Source of the DNA: Lepus europaeus
Taxonomy: Eukaryota; Chordata; Mammalia; Lagomorpha; Leporidae
Reading direction: 5' to 3'
DNA length: 64,000 nucleotides
Assembly: GCF_033115175.1 (NCBI RefSeq)
Contig: NC_084850.1
Coordinates: 18,073,218 to 18,137,217, forward strand
Shown: one piece after another, positions 1 to 11,074 of the stretch
Layout: the number at the start of each line of letters is the position of its first letter
Numbering within the stretch: position 1 is the stretch's first letter
Notes under the pieces: generated by a model
What the model was told of the DNA's origin: nothing
The model's database searches: none
The model's input: only the letters and a program-made list of their open reading frames with translations
Made by a program: the position numbers and the translations under genes

Positions 1-409
1 AGGAAAGAAATGTTACCCAGAAAGGCCAAGCAGATCCTGGTCTTTGCTAAGTTTATCTCAATTTAATACTTTAAAGTCATCAATTCTTTTTTGTGTGTGT
101 GTGTGTGTGTAATCACTCTTCTACATGACTGTCCATTCTTCATCAAACCTAAACATAAAAATACAGTTTTTGCTGAGTGTTTGGGTCTTGAGTTCTCAAG
201 GCTACCATGTTTCAGGAAACTTTAGATAAATACTTTTTTTTTTCTTTTTGGTCAATCTGTCTTTTGTTACAAAAATGTCAGCCTGAACTTTGTGATGGCT
301 GAGGGAAAAAAAAACATTACACATTCTCCCATACATAAGAAACTTTGGGTAAGCTGATTTCAGATGGTACACCTTTTCCCTTCTCTCTAATTCCTTCGGG
401 CCAGGCTGT
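1..409. other. non-coding flank, nothing recognised
   Basis: AT-rich unique DNA with a short GT run at 91-110. No gene seen. Confidence 0.6.
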
Positions 410-686
410 AATGTTTTTAAATTTTTATTTGAGAGGCAGAGAGAGCTCCCATTTACTGGTTCACTTCCCTAAATGTCCGCAACAGCCGGGGCTGGGCCAG
501 GCCAAAGCCAGGAGCCAGGAACTCAATTCAGGTCTCCAATATGGGTGGCAAGAACCCAAGAATTTGAACCACCACCTGCTGCCTCCAAGGGTGTGCAATA
601 GCAGGAAGCTGAGCAGCCAGGGATTCAAGCAGTCTGGTATAGGAAGAGGCTTCTTAATGAGTATGCCAAACACCTGCCCGAGGACT
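410..686 (-). mobile_element. older lagomorph SINE, antisense
   Basis: TTTATTTGAGAGGCAGAGAG at the left, with the diverged body GCCAAAGCCAGGAGCCAGGA and a degraded head. Old enough to have lost clear target-site duplications. Confidence 0.75.
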
Positions 687-1864
687 TCAGTTTTTAATAA
701 AATTAAAAGACAACTGAGGCAGTAACTTACAACTAATAATTTACAATTTACAATCCCCATTCCATTTTCCATTTCCAGCCTTCCTCCTTATAGTATCCCC
801 ATAGTAGGAGCCAGGGCAAAATCCATCCTAACAGGAATCTTCAGAAATTCCCACACCTGAGATTCCAGATCCAACTCCCCTAGCCTCCACAAAAAGGAAA
901 AACTCCTCCCCTCCTGCTTTCCCACCACAGAGAGACTGATACTGAGAGTCTCCATTTCCTTCTATGGGAAACCCCATGCTCAACTCCATTCCCTGACCTA
1001 GACGCTTAATCGCTTAATCGTAAGAGTCCACAGTCCATTTCCCAAAGGTTGATACATTTCATTGCAAACGACAGCAAGCTAAGCCACATTTCATCTTGTC
1101 TAGCCAGCACTAAGCCAGTTCCATCTCGGTTCCTTGTCACAGACTTTCCTCCAATTTCAGGCATAGCTCTCTTGCCACAGATTGATTTCTATCCCAAGTT
1201 TACTAGGGAGAAAACAAACAAACAAGAAAAAAAGCCTCTGGGCAAAAAGGCACACCTATCTCCCACCAAACAAATCCAAGCTTAAGCCATCTTTAGAAAA
1301 AGGGAAATTCTCTCCCTCTATAGGAGAGCAGTTTGTTTAAACCTAATTTACATCACCAAACAGCTTGATTAGCATCTCACTCTGAAGCAAATTTCCTCTC
1401 GAACAAAGCTTCGGGGGTTTTATGACAAAAGGAGCTCTTCCAGGCAGAACCCCTCCCCAGACAAAGCCAGGACCTGCTACTCCTGACTCAGAGTATGTCC
1501 CTTCCAGCCCCTCACTGACACTCACACTTAGCCCCCTATCTAAAACTCAAAGCCCTCTTTTTCCTATAAACCTTCCCAGATAACCCTGGAACCCAAGATC
1601 TCATCGATCTTGTTCACCTGGCGATTGCTCATACATGGCCTTGAGACTCTTTGTGTATCATTGCCCTGAACTTTGAGTTCTTTTGTCATTTAACTTTGGA
1701 TATAAATATCCATCACCACCACCACCACGACAGCTCCCCTTATTTGATGCTAAGCTACTATAGGTGTGCAAAAGGGAACATCCATCCAGCTTCTGTATTC
1801 CTCTCCTCCAGGACTAGATCTATCTGTGCTTGTCACACTTCAAAGTCTGTGAATTTTATAACAT
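687..1864. other. unique non-coding DNA, nothing recognised
   Basis: No SINE, L1 or convincing reading frame; short open frames lack family features. Confidence 0.5.
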
Positions 1865-2045
1865 TAGTTTAATCCTCACAAACACCCAGCAGTGGTAAGT
1901 GTTGGCATTATCAACTCTACATCAGTGAGAAAAGAGATTCAGAACGTTAAAGAATTCCCAAGGCCACACAACTGGGTCACAAGGATGCAATCCTGATGTG
2001 ACTCCCAAAGAATATTCTCTTCACTATTATTTTAAACTGCTTTCC
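1865..2045 (-). repeat. MIR element, antisense
   Basis: AATCCTCACAAACACCCAGC, followed by AAGGCCACACAACTGGGTCA and GCAATCCTGATGTGACTCCC, is the MIR core in reverse. Confidence 0.75.
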
Positions 2046-2059
2046 AAGGAAGATATTTT

Positions 2060-2285
2060 GACTGGGCCTAAGGGAGGAGGGCCTTCTGTATGAAGTTACG
2101 AAATTTGTACTTCTTTTGGTAAGCAATGGAGCACCACTGAAGGCTCCTGAGCACAGAAATGACAGAACAGTGGTGGGTGTCAGGAAGATGAGGCAGCAGG
2201 CTGTAAAACAAGAGTAGGGAGAACATGAACGAAGGGAAACCAAAGTTAGGAAGCAAAACAATAGTCCAGGTGAAACTTAGAACTT
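2060..2285 (+). repeat. old interspersed repeat, family not assigned
   Basis: The stretch AATGGAGCACCACTGAAGGC...CAATAGTCCAGGTGAAAC resembles a common ancient mammalian repeat (gagccattgaaggttttgagca...aatagtccaggcgag type). I cannot name the family with certainty. Confidence 0.4.
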
Positions 2286-2289
2286 GAAG

Positions 2290-5200
2290 TAACCAGGTGG
2301 CAAAGCAAGAGAGAAGAATGTCAACACAATTTTCCTAAGTTAGTTTGTAGAGCCAAAGAAGTAAAGAAAAGGACAATTGCTCAGGATTATACAAAATGAA
2401 GATACTTTGACTTGGCCTCCTTTCTCCCCCTGTGACTATGCTTTAGGGACTCTTCTATTAAGTTTTTCGAAGGTACATAAGTAATTTAAAAGTTACAGCT
2501 ACCTTTATTCCAACTTGGAGCAGAACCACAATATCATATCTTCAAAGCTGAAATACAGCAAAACATGCCCAATATTTCTGCCTGGGTCAGACACAAAAGG
2601 TTGCATAATCCCCAAGCACTGATTATTGAAATTAAAGATGACACAAGTGCGAATAAGGAACTTATTCTTAAAGCCATGTGTTATAGAAAATAAGAGCTAC
2701 TTAATTTGAATTTGAACCAACTCCCCAAGTTTAACCAAATAATAAAGAAATGCATTCATCCTTTTCATTAGGAAGACCTAATCACTAATTTAAAAATATC
2801 TGTGCTTGAGTATTTTTCCCCTTGCTCACTCTCTGATCTTCCCCATCAGCTGTTACAGCTTGTCTAGAGTGCTTTTGATTACTTTTATACCTCCAGAAAT
2901 GTGCTTGATTCGGTGCTATTCAGATAAATGTTATCCCATGAACCCCCCCAAAACTAAGACTCAGTGGTGTGCCATGTTTTAAACACCAAATGTATTCCAA
3001 TTGCTTCAACTATTTAGTCCCTGGAGATGAGTAATGTTCCAATAATGCACTAGGCACATTGTGGTAGTATTGAAACCACAAGAAAGGAAGATTACTTAAT
3101 TTATTAACACAGGGTTGAAGATGGGCTCTTGCATTGAAGGAAGGAAACAGAGGCATTAAGAAGCACATATGTTCTGATTTCTTCCCTAATATCAAGAAAT
3201 CCAGAGGAAGGCTCCTTGTTCAAAATCAGCACGGGGCCTGGCTCCACAGTGTGAGCTTCCAAATCGCCCTATGATCTTTTTCAGTAATAGAATGGGTAGG
3301 AGCAAAATGCTTGCACTGAAATGGGAAGTTCTACAGTTTTACTGCATTCTGGAAGCACTACTGTACTGGGCCTCTACTTAGTGTGCATGTTATAATCAAA
3401 TCCACGTGTGAACGCTTAGATTTTAAAGATGTTGTACTCCAATATGTTGTCAGTTAGGGCTTTTGAAAACACTGTATAGCTTCAGCACAAAGTTAGCTGA
3501 AAAGCTAATCTTCTTATTGTTACACTTTAATTAGTGAGACCTGTCATTACAACTTTTTATGATGGAAAGTATCAGGCCTTTTATCTTACTTTTAAGCCCT
3601 ATTCTGAAAACAGCAGAAAAGGAACTGAAAAGACAAAGGAAATTGCATTTTATGGAACAATAAGGAGAGTCTTTAAAAATCCAGGGAAGTTCACAAACTG
3701 CCAATGAAAACTATTTGAAGGCCGCTCCAGTAAGAAAGGGGCCAGTTTACAACATTATCCATCAGCTGCCTCCCTAATCCAGGGGACAAGATTTCATAAT
3801 GCAGCCAATAAAAGTAACCTTTTGATTGCATCTTTAATATATATAAGAACTTAGAAATGAGTTCCAAAGCTATTAGCAAGGTCCTGGTTTGTCATACCTG
3901 TGTTCCCTTTAACACTGGCTGATAGTTACACAACACACATTTATTGCAATTTACTGCTACTTTATTGCATTTAATTCAATATTTGTTTCATTAAAAACTG
4001 TTCTGACATTTTTAGTATAAAATGTGACATTGAAAAATGCAAAAATTAATAAAAACAAGCTGTAAGAAATTGGAAGATTTACATAATTAGTCTAAAATTA
4101 AGAACTACACAACTAAAAATGTTACAGGTTGAGATACTTTTATTAGATGAACTGAATTTAGCGATTTCAGTAAATAACGCACTCAAAAAGTTTTCAGGAA
4201 ATGGTAACTTTTTTTAAGAGCTAAAAGAGCCACAAGCCACAGACAAAAATAGAGCTTTCCTTCTGATTTGGTACAAGTTTTGCCTAGTTTCCGCAAACAC
4301 TATTTATGTAAACATTATCATACTTGGTCCTCAAGATAGAAGAGGCTTGATATGAATTAACATGCTCTTTGGAGGAAAAGTGTGTGGTTTCAGAGCACAT
4401 GGGACAAAAATACAAAGTTGGGAGTTTAGTTTTGTGTTTTTGGAGTGAAATATGATTGGTTAGTGCTAAAACAAAAATACAGAAACTAAGTCCAGGGCAT
4501 AGTTTCTTTTCTGGAGTGAAGAATAATTGATTACTACTAAAGTACTTTTCTTTTACTCTGTAATTATCTACTTTGGGTAGATTCAGTTGGTTTATACCGC
4601 ATCTGACTTAGGAAAACTTTCTACTGAGATAAGAGAGAGCTTTCCAAAGCAAAACCAAAAGGGAGCAGGAGTGAGGATGTGATTCTGAAAAGAGGAGATC
4701 CTGCCTTACAAGGCCCCTGCTTAACCAATACCAATACATGAGCCCACTTGTTCCCTGTTTCCACCTGCAAATAAAAGTGGGCTTTTACATCAGAAACCCA
4801 GCTCAAAGCACACTATCATTTTAACATTCTCCCCAACCCTGCCCATATGCCAAACAGATCAGGAAAGAGGCCGATAAAGAAGAAAAGTGGTCTTCTCTTG
4901 TGTTATCTCCACCATTACTATTCCCACTTTGGGCAGACAGGAGAGACAGAGCCAAAGTGTACCTTTAGCATCTGTAGTTGGATCATCAAACACTTTATTA
5001 GGATATCATCATGTGCCTATATTGTGAGTTAAAAGTTTTAATAGAGAACAAAACAAACTTTCTTGGAGGCAATCCATGAGCTCTAGCAATAATTCTTTGG
5101 AGAAATAAATGGTGTTTAAAATAAGCTAAAGTTTAAAAAGGAAATTTTCGAACATACAAGTAACTCATTATTAGTTGGAACTGCATGTATTGAAAAGATT

Positions 5201-5380
5201 CAAAAGCAAGCATTCTGTAGCTTAGAAAATGGAGATGAACTAAGCATCTCTACTTGCATTATTCAAACAGTATTTTCTTCAATATTATGGAAAAACAATC
5301 CTTTAGTGCTCATAATGCCAAAAGTTAACTTTAGAATCGGCTTTTCCTTCCAACTGATGCTGTTGTAATGTCTGTCTAAT
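2290..5380. other. AT-rich unique non-coding DNA
   Basis: Free of recognisable SINE or L1 copies over about 3 kb, unusual for this window. CTTTAATTAGTG at about 3524-3535 is a homeodomain-type site. No gene seen. Confidence 0.5.
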
Positions 5381-5397
5381 AAAAGTATAAGAAAAGT

Positions 5398-5735
5398 GGC
5401 CGGCGCCGCGGCTCACTAGGCTAATCCTCCACCTTGCGGCTCCAGCACACCAGGTTCTAGTCCCAGTCGGGGCACCGATTCTGTCCCGGTTGCCCCTCTT
5501 CCAGGCTAGCTCTCTACTGTGGCCCGGGAGTGCAGTGGAAGATGGCCCAAGTGCTTGGGCCCTGCACCCCATGGGAGACCAGGATAAGCACCTGGCTCCT
5601 GCCATCGGATCAGCGCAGTGCGCTGGCCGCAGCGAGCCGGCCGTGGCAGCCATTGGAGGGTGAACCAACGGCAAAGGAAGACCTCTCTCTCTCACTGTCC
5701 ACTCTGCCTGTCAAAAAAAAAATAAATTAATTTTA
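5398..5735 (+). mobile_element. young lagomorph C-SINE (CSINE3-like), sense
   Basis: tRNA-derived head GGCCGGCGCCGCGGCTCACT and tail CACTGTCCACTCTGCCTGTC plus A-run. Perfect 17-bp target-site duplication AAAAGTATAAGAAAAGT at 5381-5397 and 5736-5752, so the insertion is recent. Confidence 0.95.
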
Positions 5736-5937
5736 AAAAGTATAAGAAAAGTTAAAGAATTATTGTTCTTACTGATTATAGAAAAAGCAAAAGCATTATT
5801 TTCCGATTCAGGAAGTGCTAGAAATTCTTAAGACAGCACAGTATTTATAATGTTACCATTTTTAATGTGTCATGATCATTAACACAAAAAACTACAGAAA
5901 CCTGCAGGAGGCCTTTTGGTGTAAAGAATAGGAAATG

Positions 5938-6309
5938 GCCAGCGCCGCGGCTCACTACGCTAATCCTCCGCCTTGCAGCGCCTGCACACCGGGTGTGTTC
6001 TAGTCCTGGTCGGGGCACCGATCCTGTCCCGTTTGCCCCTCTTCCAGGCCAGCTCTCTGCTGTGGCCAGGGAGTGCAGTGGAGGATAGCCCAAGTCCTTG
6101 GGCCCTGCGCCCCATGGGAGACCAGGAGAAGCACCTGGCTCCTGCCATCAGATCAGCGCGGTGCGCCGGCTGCAGCGCGCCTACCGCAGCGGCCATTGGA
6201 GGGTGAACCAATGGCAAAAAAAGGAAGACCTTAATCTCTGTCTCTCTCTACTGTCCACTCTGCCTGCCAAAAAAAAAAAAATAAATCAATAAATAAATAT
6301 TTAAAAAAA
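5938..6309 (+). mobile_element. young lagomorph C-SINE (CSINE3-like), sense
   Basis: Same subfamily as the preceding copy and only about 200 bp away. Perfect 15-bp duplication AAAGAATAGGAAATG at 5923-5937 and 6310-6324 shows it is an independent insertion. Confidence 0.95.
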
Positions 6310-6324
6310 AAAGAATAGGAAATG

Positions 6325-6739
6325 ATCAGAATTACAAAAAGGCTTGGGTTTTGCCTTTAAGTTAAATGTTAAATCAAACAAACACATGCAGAGGAATCTA
6401 CCACCTGGGTGTAGATACAAATTTGTCCTGAGACCTACATCTATGTGTCTCTGAATGTTTGGTAGTTCTACATTGGTAAAGTGAAGTCAAGAACTGAGAC
6501 AACAGTCCACACTGAAAAAGGAATTGTTTTGGACAAACGTCATTTTGGAGTTTATTAATTGAGCAGAACATTTTGATACACTGAGTCTTATAACAACATT
6601 GGTTGTTATAGATAAATTGGTAGTGAAGACTTCCAAGAGTTTTGATTTTTGTTATTCTCTATCAAGAGAAGTAGCTCTAAAACTTTCATATATATTCAGA
6701 TTCACCTGAAACAATTGTCTAAAAGGAAGATTCCCTGGG
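6325..6739. other. unique non-coding DNA, nothing recognised
   Basis: AT-rich spacer between SINEs. Confidence 0.5.
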
Positions 6740-7027
6740 AGGGTGTCACAGGTTAAGCCATTACATCCCATATTCAGAATGCTGGTTCTAGTCCAGCTGA
6801 CTCCATTTCCAATGCAGCTTCCTGCTGTTATTCCTGGGAAGGAGATGGATGACTGGTCCAAGTACTTGGTCCTCTGCCTCCCACGTGGGAGACTTGAATG
6901 GAGTTCCTGGTTCTAGGCTTCAGGGAGTGAATCAGCAGATGGAAGATTCTCATTCTCATTCTTTCTCTTTCTCACTCTCATAAACAACCAAATAAATAAA
7001 TAAATAAATAAGTATTTAAAAAAAAAA
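6740..7027 (+). mobile_element. diverged lagomorph C-SINE, sense
   Basis: Body GTCCAAGTACTTGGTCCTCT and CACGTGGGAGACTTGAATGG, then a CT-rich tail and (AAAT)n ending in an A-run; the head is strongly degraded. Confidence 0.8.
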
Positions 7028-7033
7028 CTATAT

Positions 7034-7395
7034 GGGACCAGTGCTGTGGCTCACTTGGCTAATCCTCTGCCTGTAGCGCCGGAATCCCATTTGGGCCCTG
7101 GGTTCTAGTCCCAGTTGCTCCTCCTCCAGTCCAGCTCTCTGCTGTGGCCCAGGAGTGCAGTGGAGGATGGCCCAAGTCCTTGGGCCCTGTACCCACATGG
7201 GAGACCAGGAGGAAGCACCTGGCTCCTGGCTTTGGATCGGCACAGCTCTGGCCATTGCAGCCAACTGGGGAGTGAACCAACAGAAGGAAGACTCTCTCTC
7301 TCTCTGTCTCTTTCTCTCACTGTCTGTAACTCTACCTCTCAAATAAATAAAATAAAAAATCTTAAAAAAAATGAAGCTCTCTCCTTTCAAAAAAA
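7034..7395 (+). mobile_element. lagomorph C-SINE, sense
   Basis: Head GGGACCAGTGCTGTGGCTCA and tail ACTCTACCTCTCAAATAAAT. An A-run plus ACTAT at both ends (7019-7032, about 7396-7408) is the likely duplication. Confidence 0.88.
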
Positions 7396-7409
7396 AAAAA
7401 AAAACTATC

Positions 7410-8021
7410 TCCATGCCCTGCCACTGTGAAGTATGATGTTATTTATGTAGGATGGGCCAGAGAAATTTAGATCGAGGTGCCTCCACAGGCCACCAGCCCA
7501 CACATCAGAATCCTCTGGACACATCTAAACAGAAATAAAGTGGCAATGAAGGTACCAAGTATATCCCAGGGAAACACACTGGAGTCATTAATTCATTCGG
7601 TAGTTATTTATTGGTGGACATTGTGGTACTTAGCAGGTACAAAATACATACTTTAGGATACCCAGCTATATGTACAATTTCCTGACTCTACTTCCTTTTG
7701 TCCATAAAAATACAGCTGTCTACAGAATGGCAGAACATCTAGCTGATTTAATGAATTAACGAGTTTAAGTACACACAATCTCTTCATGATTAATATTGAA
7801 TGTTTCCTGAAATGACTGACATTTTGGCTTGGATTATATACAGTTACCCTTAGAGTTTTAGAATACCTAATGAAATCAAGGAAGAATGTAGTGAAAGCTT
7901 TCCCTGAGAATATTCTTCAAAGCTTAAACTAAAGAAGTTCCTGGCATGATCTTCAGATTGTACCATGAATTTAACCATTTAAAGGCTGAGGGTGGGAAGT
8001 GAAGCCCATGACATTTAACTT
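7410..8021. other. unique non-coding DNA, nothing recognised
   Basis: No gene or clear repeat between two SINEs. Confidence 0.5.
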
Positions 8022-8287
8022 TATTTATTTATTTTCACCTTATTTGAAAGGCAGAGACAAAGGCATCCAGACATTTAATGCCTGAAGCAGCCAGGGATGG
8101 CCCAGACTGAAGCCAGGAGCTTGTACCTCACTCTGGGTCCCTCATGTTGGTGGCAGGGACCCAAGTACTTGAGCCATCTTCTGCTGCCTTTCAGGGTACA
8201 CATTAGCAAGAAACTGGAATTGAGATAAAAGCCAGGACGGAACCCAAGCACTTTGATGTGGGATGCATACATTCCAAGCACCATCTG
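8022..8287 (-). mobile_element. older lagomorph SINE, antisense
   Basis: (TTTA)n then CACCTTATTTGAAAGGCAGA at the left and the diverged body ACTGAAGCCAGGAGCTTGTA. It directly abuts the next SINE. Confidence 0.7.
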
Positions 8288-8643
8288 TTTTTTAAATTTA
8301 GTATTTTAAATTTATTCGAAAGGCAGAGTTACAGAGAGAGGAGGAGGAAGAGGAAGAGGATGAGAAGGAGGAGGAGAGAGAGATATATTCTATCTGCTGG
8401 TTCACTCTCCAAATGGCCTCAACGCCCTTCGCTGTGCCAGGCCAAAGCCAGAAGTCAGGCTCTTCTTCCAGGTCCTCCACGTGAGTGCAGGGGCTCAAGT
8501 ACTTGGACCATCTTCCACTGCTTTCCTAGGTACATTAGCAGGGAGCTGGATCGGAAGGGGAGCAGCTAGGACTCAAACCAGTACCCATATGGGAGCTGGT
8601 GTCGCAGGCTGAGGCTTTTCCTACTATGTCACAATGTTGGCTC
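8288..8643 (-). mobile_element. lagomorph C-SINE with expanded GAG/GGA tract, antisense
   Basis: AATTTATTCGAAAGGCAGAG at the left, an expanded GGAGGAAGAGGA tract at about 8338-8380, and a CACAATGTTGGCTCC head at the right. Confidence 0.82.
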
Positions 8644-8807
8644 CCTCAAGCAGCTTCTTAGCCACCAAATGGCACCAAATGCCTGCCCAAGTCCATGAGA
8701 TTTGAAAAGCAAAGTGAGCATATGCACCACACAACCTTGAAGCTAATTCTCAACTTAAAAATCTTGATGATGTATTTAAAAATTAGGCATAAATACTTCA
8801 GTCACAA

Positions 8808-9139
8808 GGGCCGGCACTGTGGCTTAGAGGGTAAAGCCGCCATCTGCAGCGCCAGCATCCCATATGGGTGCCTGTTTGAGTCCCGGCTGCTCCACTTCCG
8901 ATCCAGCTATCTGCTTTGACCTGGGAAGTCAGTAGAAGATGGCCCAAGTCCTTGGGCCCCTGCACCCACATGGGAGACCTCAAAGAAACTTCTGGCTCCT
9001 GGCTTCGGATTGGCACAGCTCCAACTGTTGTGCTCAATTGGGGTGGGAACCAGTGGATGGAAGACCTTTCTCTCTCTCTCTGCCTTTCCTTCTCTCTGTG
9101 TAACTCTTTCAAATAAATAAATAAATCTTAAAAAAAAAC
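8808..9139 (+). mobile_element. lagomorph C-SINE, sense
   Basis: Head GGGCCGGCACTGTGGCTTAG and tail TCTTTCAAATAAATAAATAA plus A-run; all internal blocks present. Confidence 0.92.
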
Positions 9140-10743
9140 TATCTAAATTTTTTTTTAAAATCTAATGCATAGGTAAGTTTATGTACATGCACAGAGAGAT
9201 ACAGATGTTTTATTGAGCACCACATATGCACCAAGTAAATTTCAATTAGTAGAAGTCACAGAATCCATCCTCCCCCAATCCTAACCAAAAAAGCCTGAGG
9301 CCATACATTTAAAGAAGTGAATACAAATTAAAAAGAAATGCACAATTACCTTTGTAAAATGATTTAATTTTAATTAACATATTTATACTGTATATGGGTG
9401 CTTAATTGATAAAATTTTTAAACAGCAGATTTGATAGAATATTTGTTTTGTCTCAACATTTGGCATTTATCAGTTGCTATGTATTTTCCAATTTAATATT
9501 TGCCCAGTGCAAAACCATACTAATTCAAAGGTATTCCGACGCTTTGATTTCTCTTAAAATAGGGAAATGGTTAATGTCCTCCATCCTGATTTCAAGTAGT
9601 AAATTCCAGCTATTCACTTATCCAAAGTGATTACACAGTTAATAACAGCATTTGGGCTTAAATTCAGTGTTAAAATAGCTGTATTATGCAATTACTCAAT
9701 ATGCAATTACAGGGAATCTAATGGAGCCAGATGCATGCAGTACAGACACATGCAAACTAGAGATTAAGACTTCCTCGGTTTTATGCATATAAGCAAATTA
9801 TGCAGTTAAGCAAGGTTCCCTAAATAATGAATTGCATCCATGTTTACCAGTGGGCCGTGTGATTTTTTTTTTTTCATTTCACCAGTTCAGAGAGATGACT
9901 AAAGCTCTGAAGCTTTAAAACATTGTGAAAATGGTATGAAGTTTCAAAACCCATAGCAAATATAACACAAAAAATGTCTGTTTGTCTACTCCCCTCTCCC
10001 ACTCAATTTCTTGCACAATATTATCTTGTGAGAAAGTCTGGTGAGAATGCTCCCCTGCAGTCTCATACACGAGGTAAAATCCAGTGCCTTAGACATAAAG
10101 ATTGTGTGTCACTAGTCAACAATACAATATTCAATGAGAGAAGCATCACTTCCCATCCCTGAGATACAAGAAAATCAGGCTCAAAAATCATGGAAGCCTC
10201 CCTGGTGATCAAGGAATAGCCATCTGATGGAACAGATGTGCAATTCTGTGCTAGAAGAAAAGGGAAATACTGAACTGTATAATGATTTGAAAAATTTCTT
10301 TATCAAACATGTCACTTGTTTGAAGGACCTGAGTTGTTGGCATCAGATGTGGGAGATTAGCTTGTTAGCAGGGTGAAACATGACAGCAGCTAGATACTGG
10401 CGATTGATGAGTCAATTGAAAACACTGAGGTTGCTCAGCTGAGCATCTTCATTTAATATGTCATTGGTCAGAAGTTAATGAAACACCTGTTTTAGGTAAT
10501 CATCACAGCCAATAAGATGTCACAAATCAGTGTGACTAAATCCTTTTTTCAAAGGACAGTCAGGTCTCCAAAGAGTTGATATCAATTGGGTCAAGCAATT
10601 ACATACTCTGTTGGTGATTAGGTGCAAAGATATGAATGTAGCTTCTCTGTGTAATTTCTGGCTGGGTGATACTAATGAATCCTGTGTAAACATTTCTATG
10701 CACTGGAGTTACAAGATGCTGAAATGCATTTCTTTATTTGTAC
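9140..10743. other. unique AT-rich DNA including the ATGCAATTA cluster and a 14-bp palindrome
   Basis: SINE-free 1.6 kb. Holds the candidate enhancer at 9680-9850 and the perfect palindrome TGCTCAGCTGAGCA at 10432-10445. No gene seen. Confidence 0.5.
9680..9850. promoter_or_regulatory. candidate enhancer with repeated ATGCAATTA sites
   Basis: ATGCAATTAC occurs at 9686-9695 and 9701-9710. AGCAAATTATGCA follows at 9792-9804, the inverse ATTGCAT at 9831-9837 and a FOX-like TGTTTAC at 9841-9847. These resemble POU/octamer sites. Repeat-free; function inferred. Confidence 0.25.
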
Positions 10744-10755
10744 CACAATTAGACT

Positions 10756-11062
10756 TTTTTTTTTTTTTTCAGGCTGAGTGGACAGTGAGAGAGAGAGAGA
10801 GAGAGAGAGAAAGGTCTTCCTTTTTGCCGTTGGTTCACCCTCCAATGGCTGCTGCGGCCAGCACACCACGCTGATCCGAAGCCAGGAGCCAGGTGCTTCT
10901 CCTGGTCTCCCATGCGGGTGCAGGGCCCAAGCACTTGGGCCATCCTCCACTGTACTTCCGGCCCACAGCAGAGAGCTGGACTGGAAGAGGAGCAACTGGG
11001 ACTAGAACCCGGTGTGCCGGCACCGTAGGCAGAGGATTAGCCTATTGAGCCGAGGCACTGGC
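10756..11062 (-). mobile_element. young lagomorph C-SINE (CSINE3-like), antisense
   Basis: Poly-T then GGCTGAGTGGACAGTGAGAG at the left, and a GCCGAGGCACTGGC head at the right. Imperfect duplication CACAATTAGACT (10744-10755) and CACAAATAGGCT (11063-11074). Confidence 0.92.
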
Positions 11063-11074
11063 CACAAATAGGCT

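Noticed and set aside
5398-5480. tRNA-like sequence at SINE heads
   Set aside because: The heads of C-SINEs are tRNA-derived with internal promoter boxes but are not functional tRNA genes.
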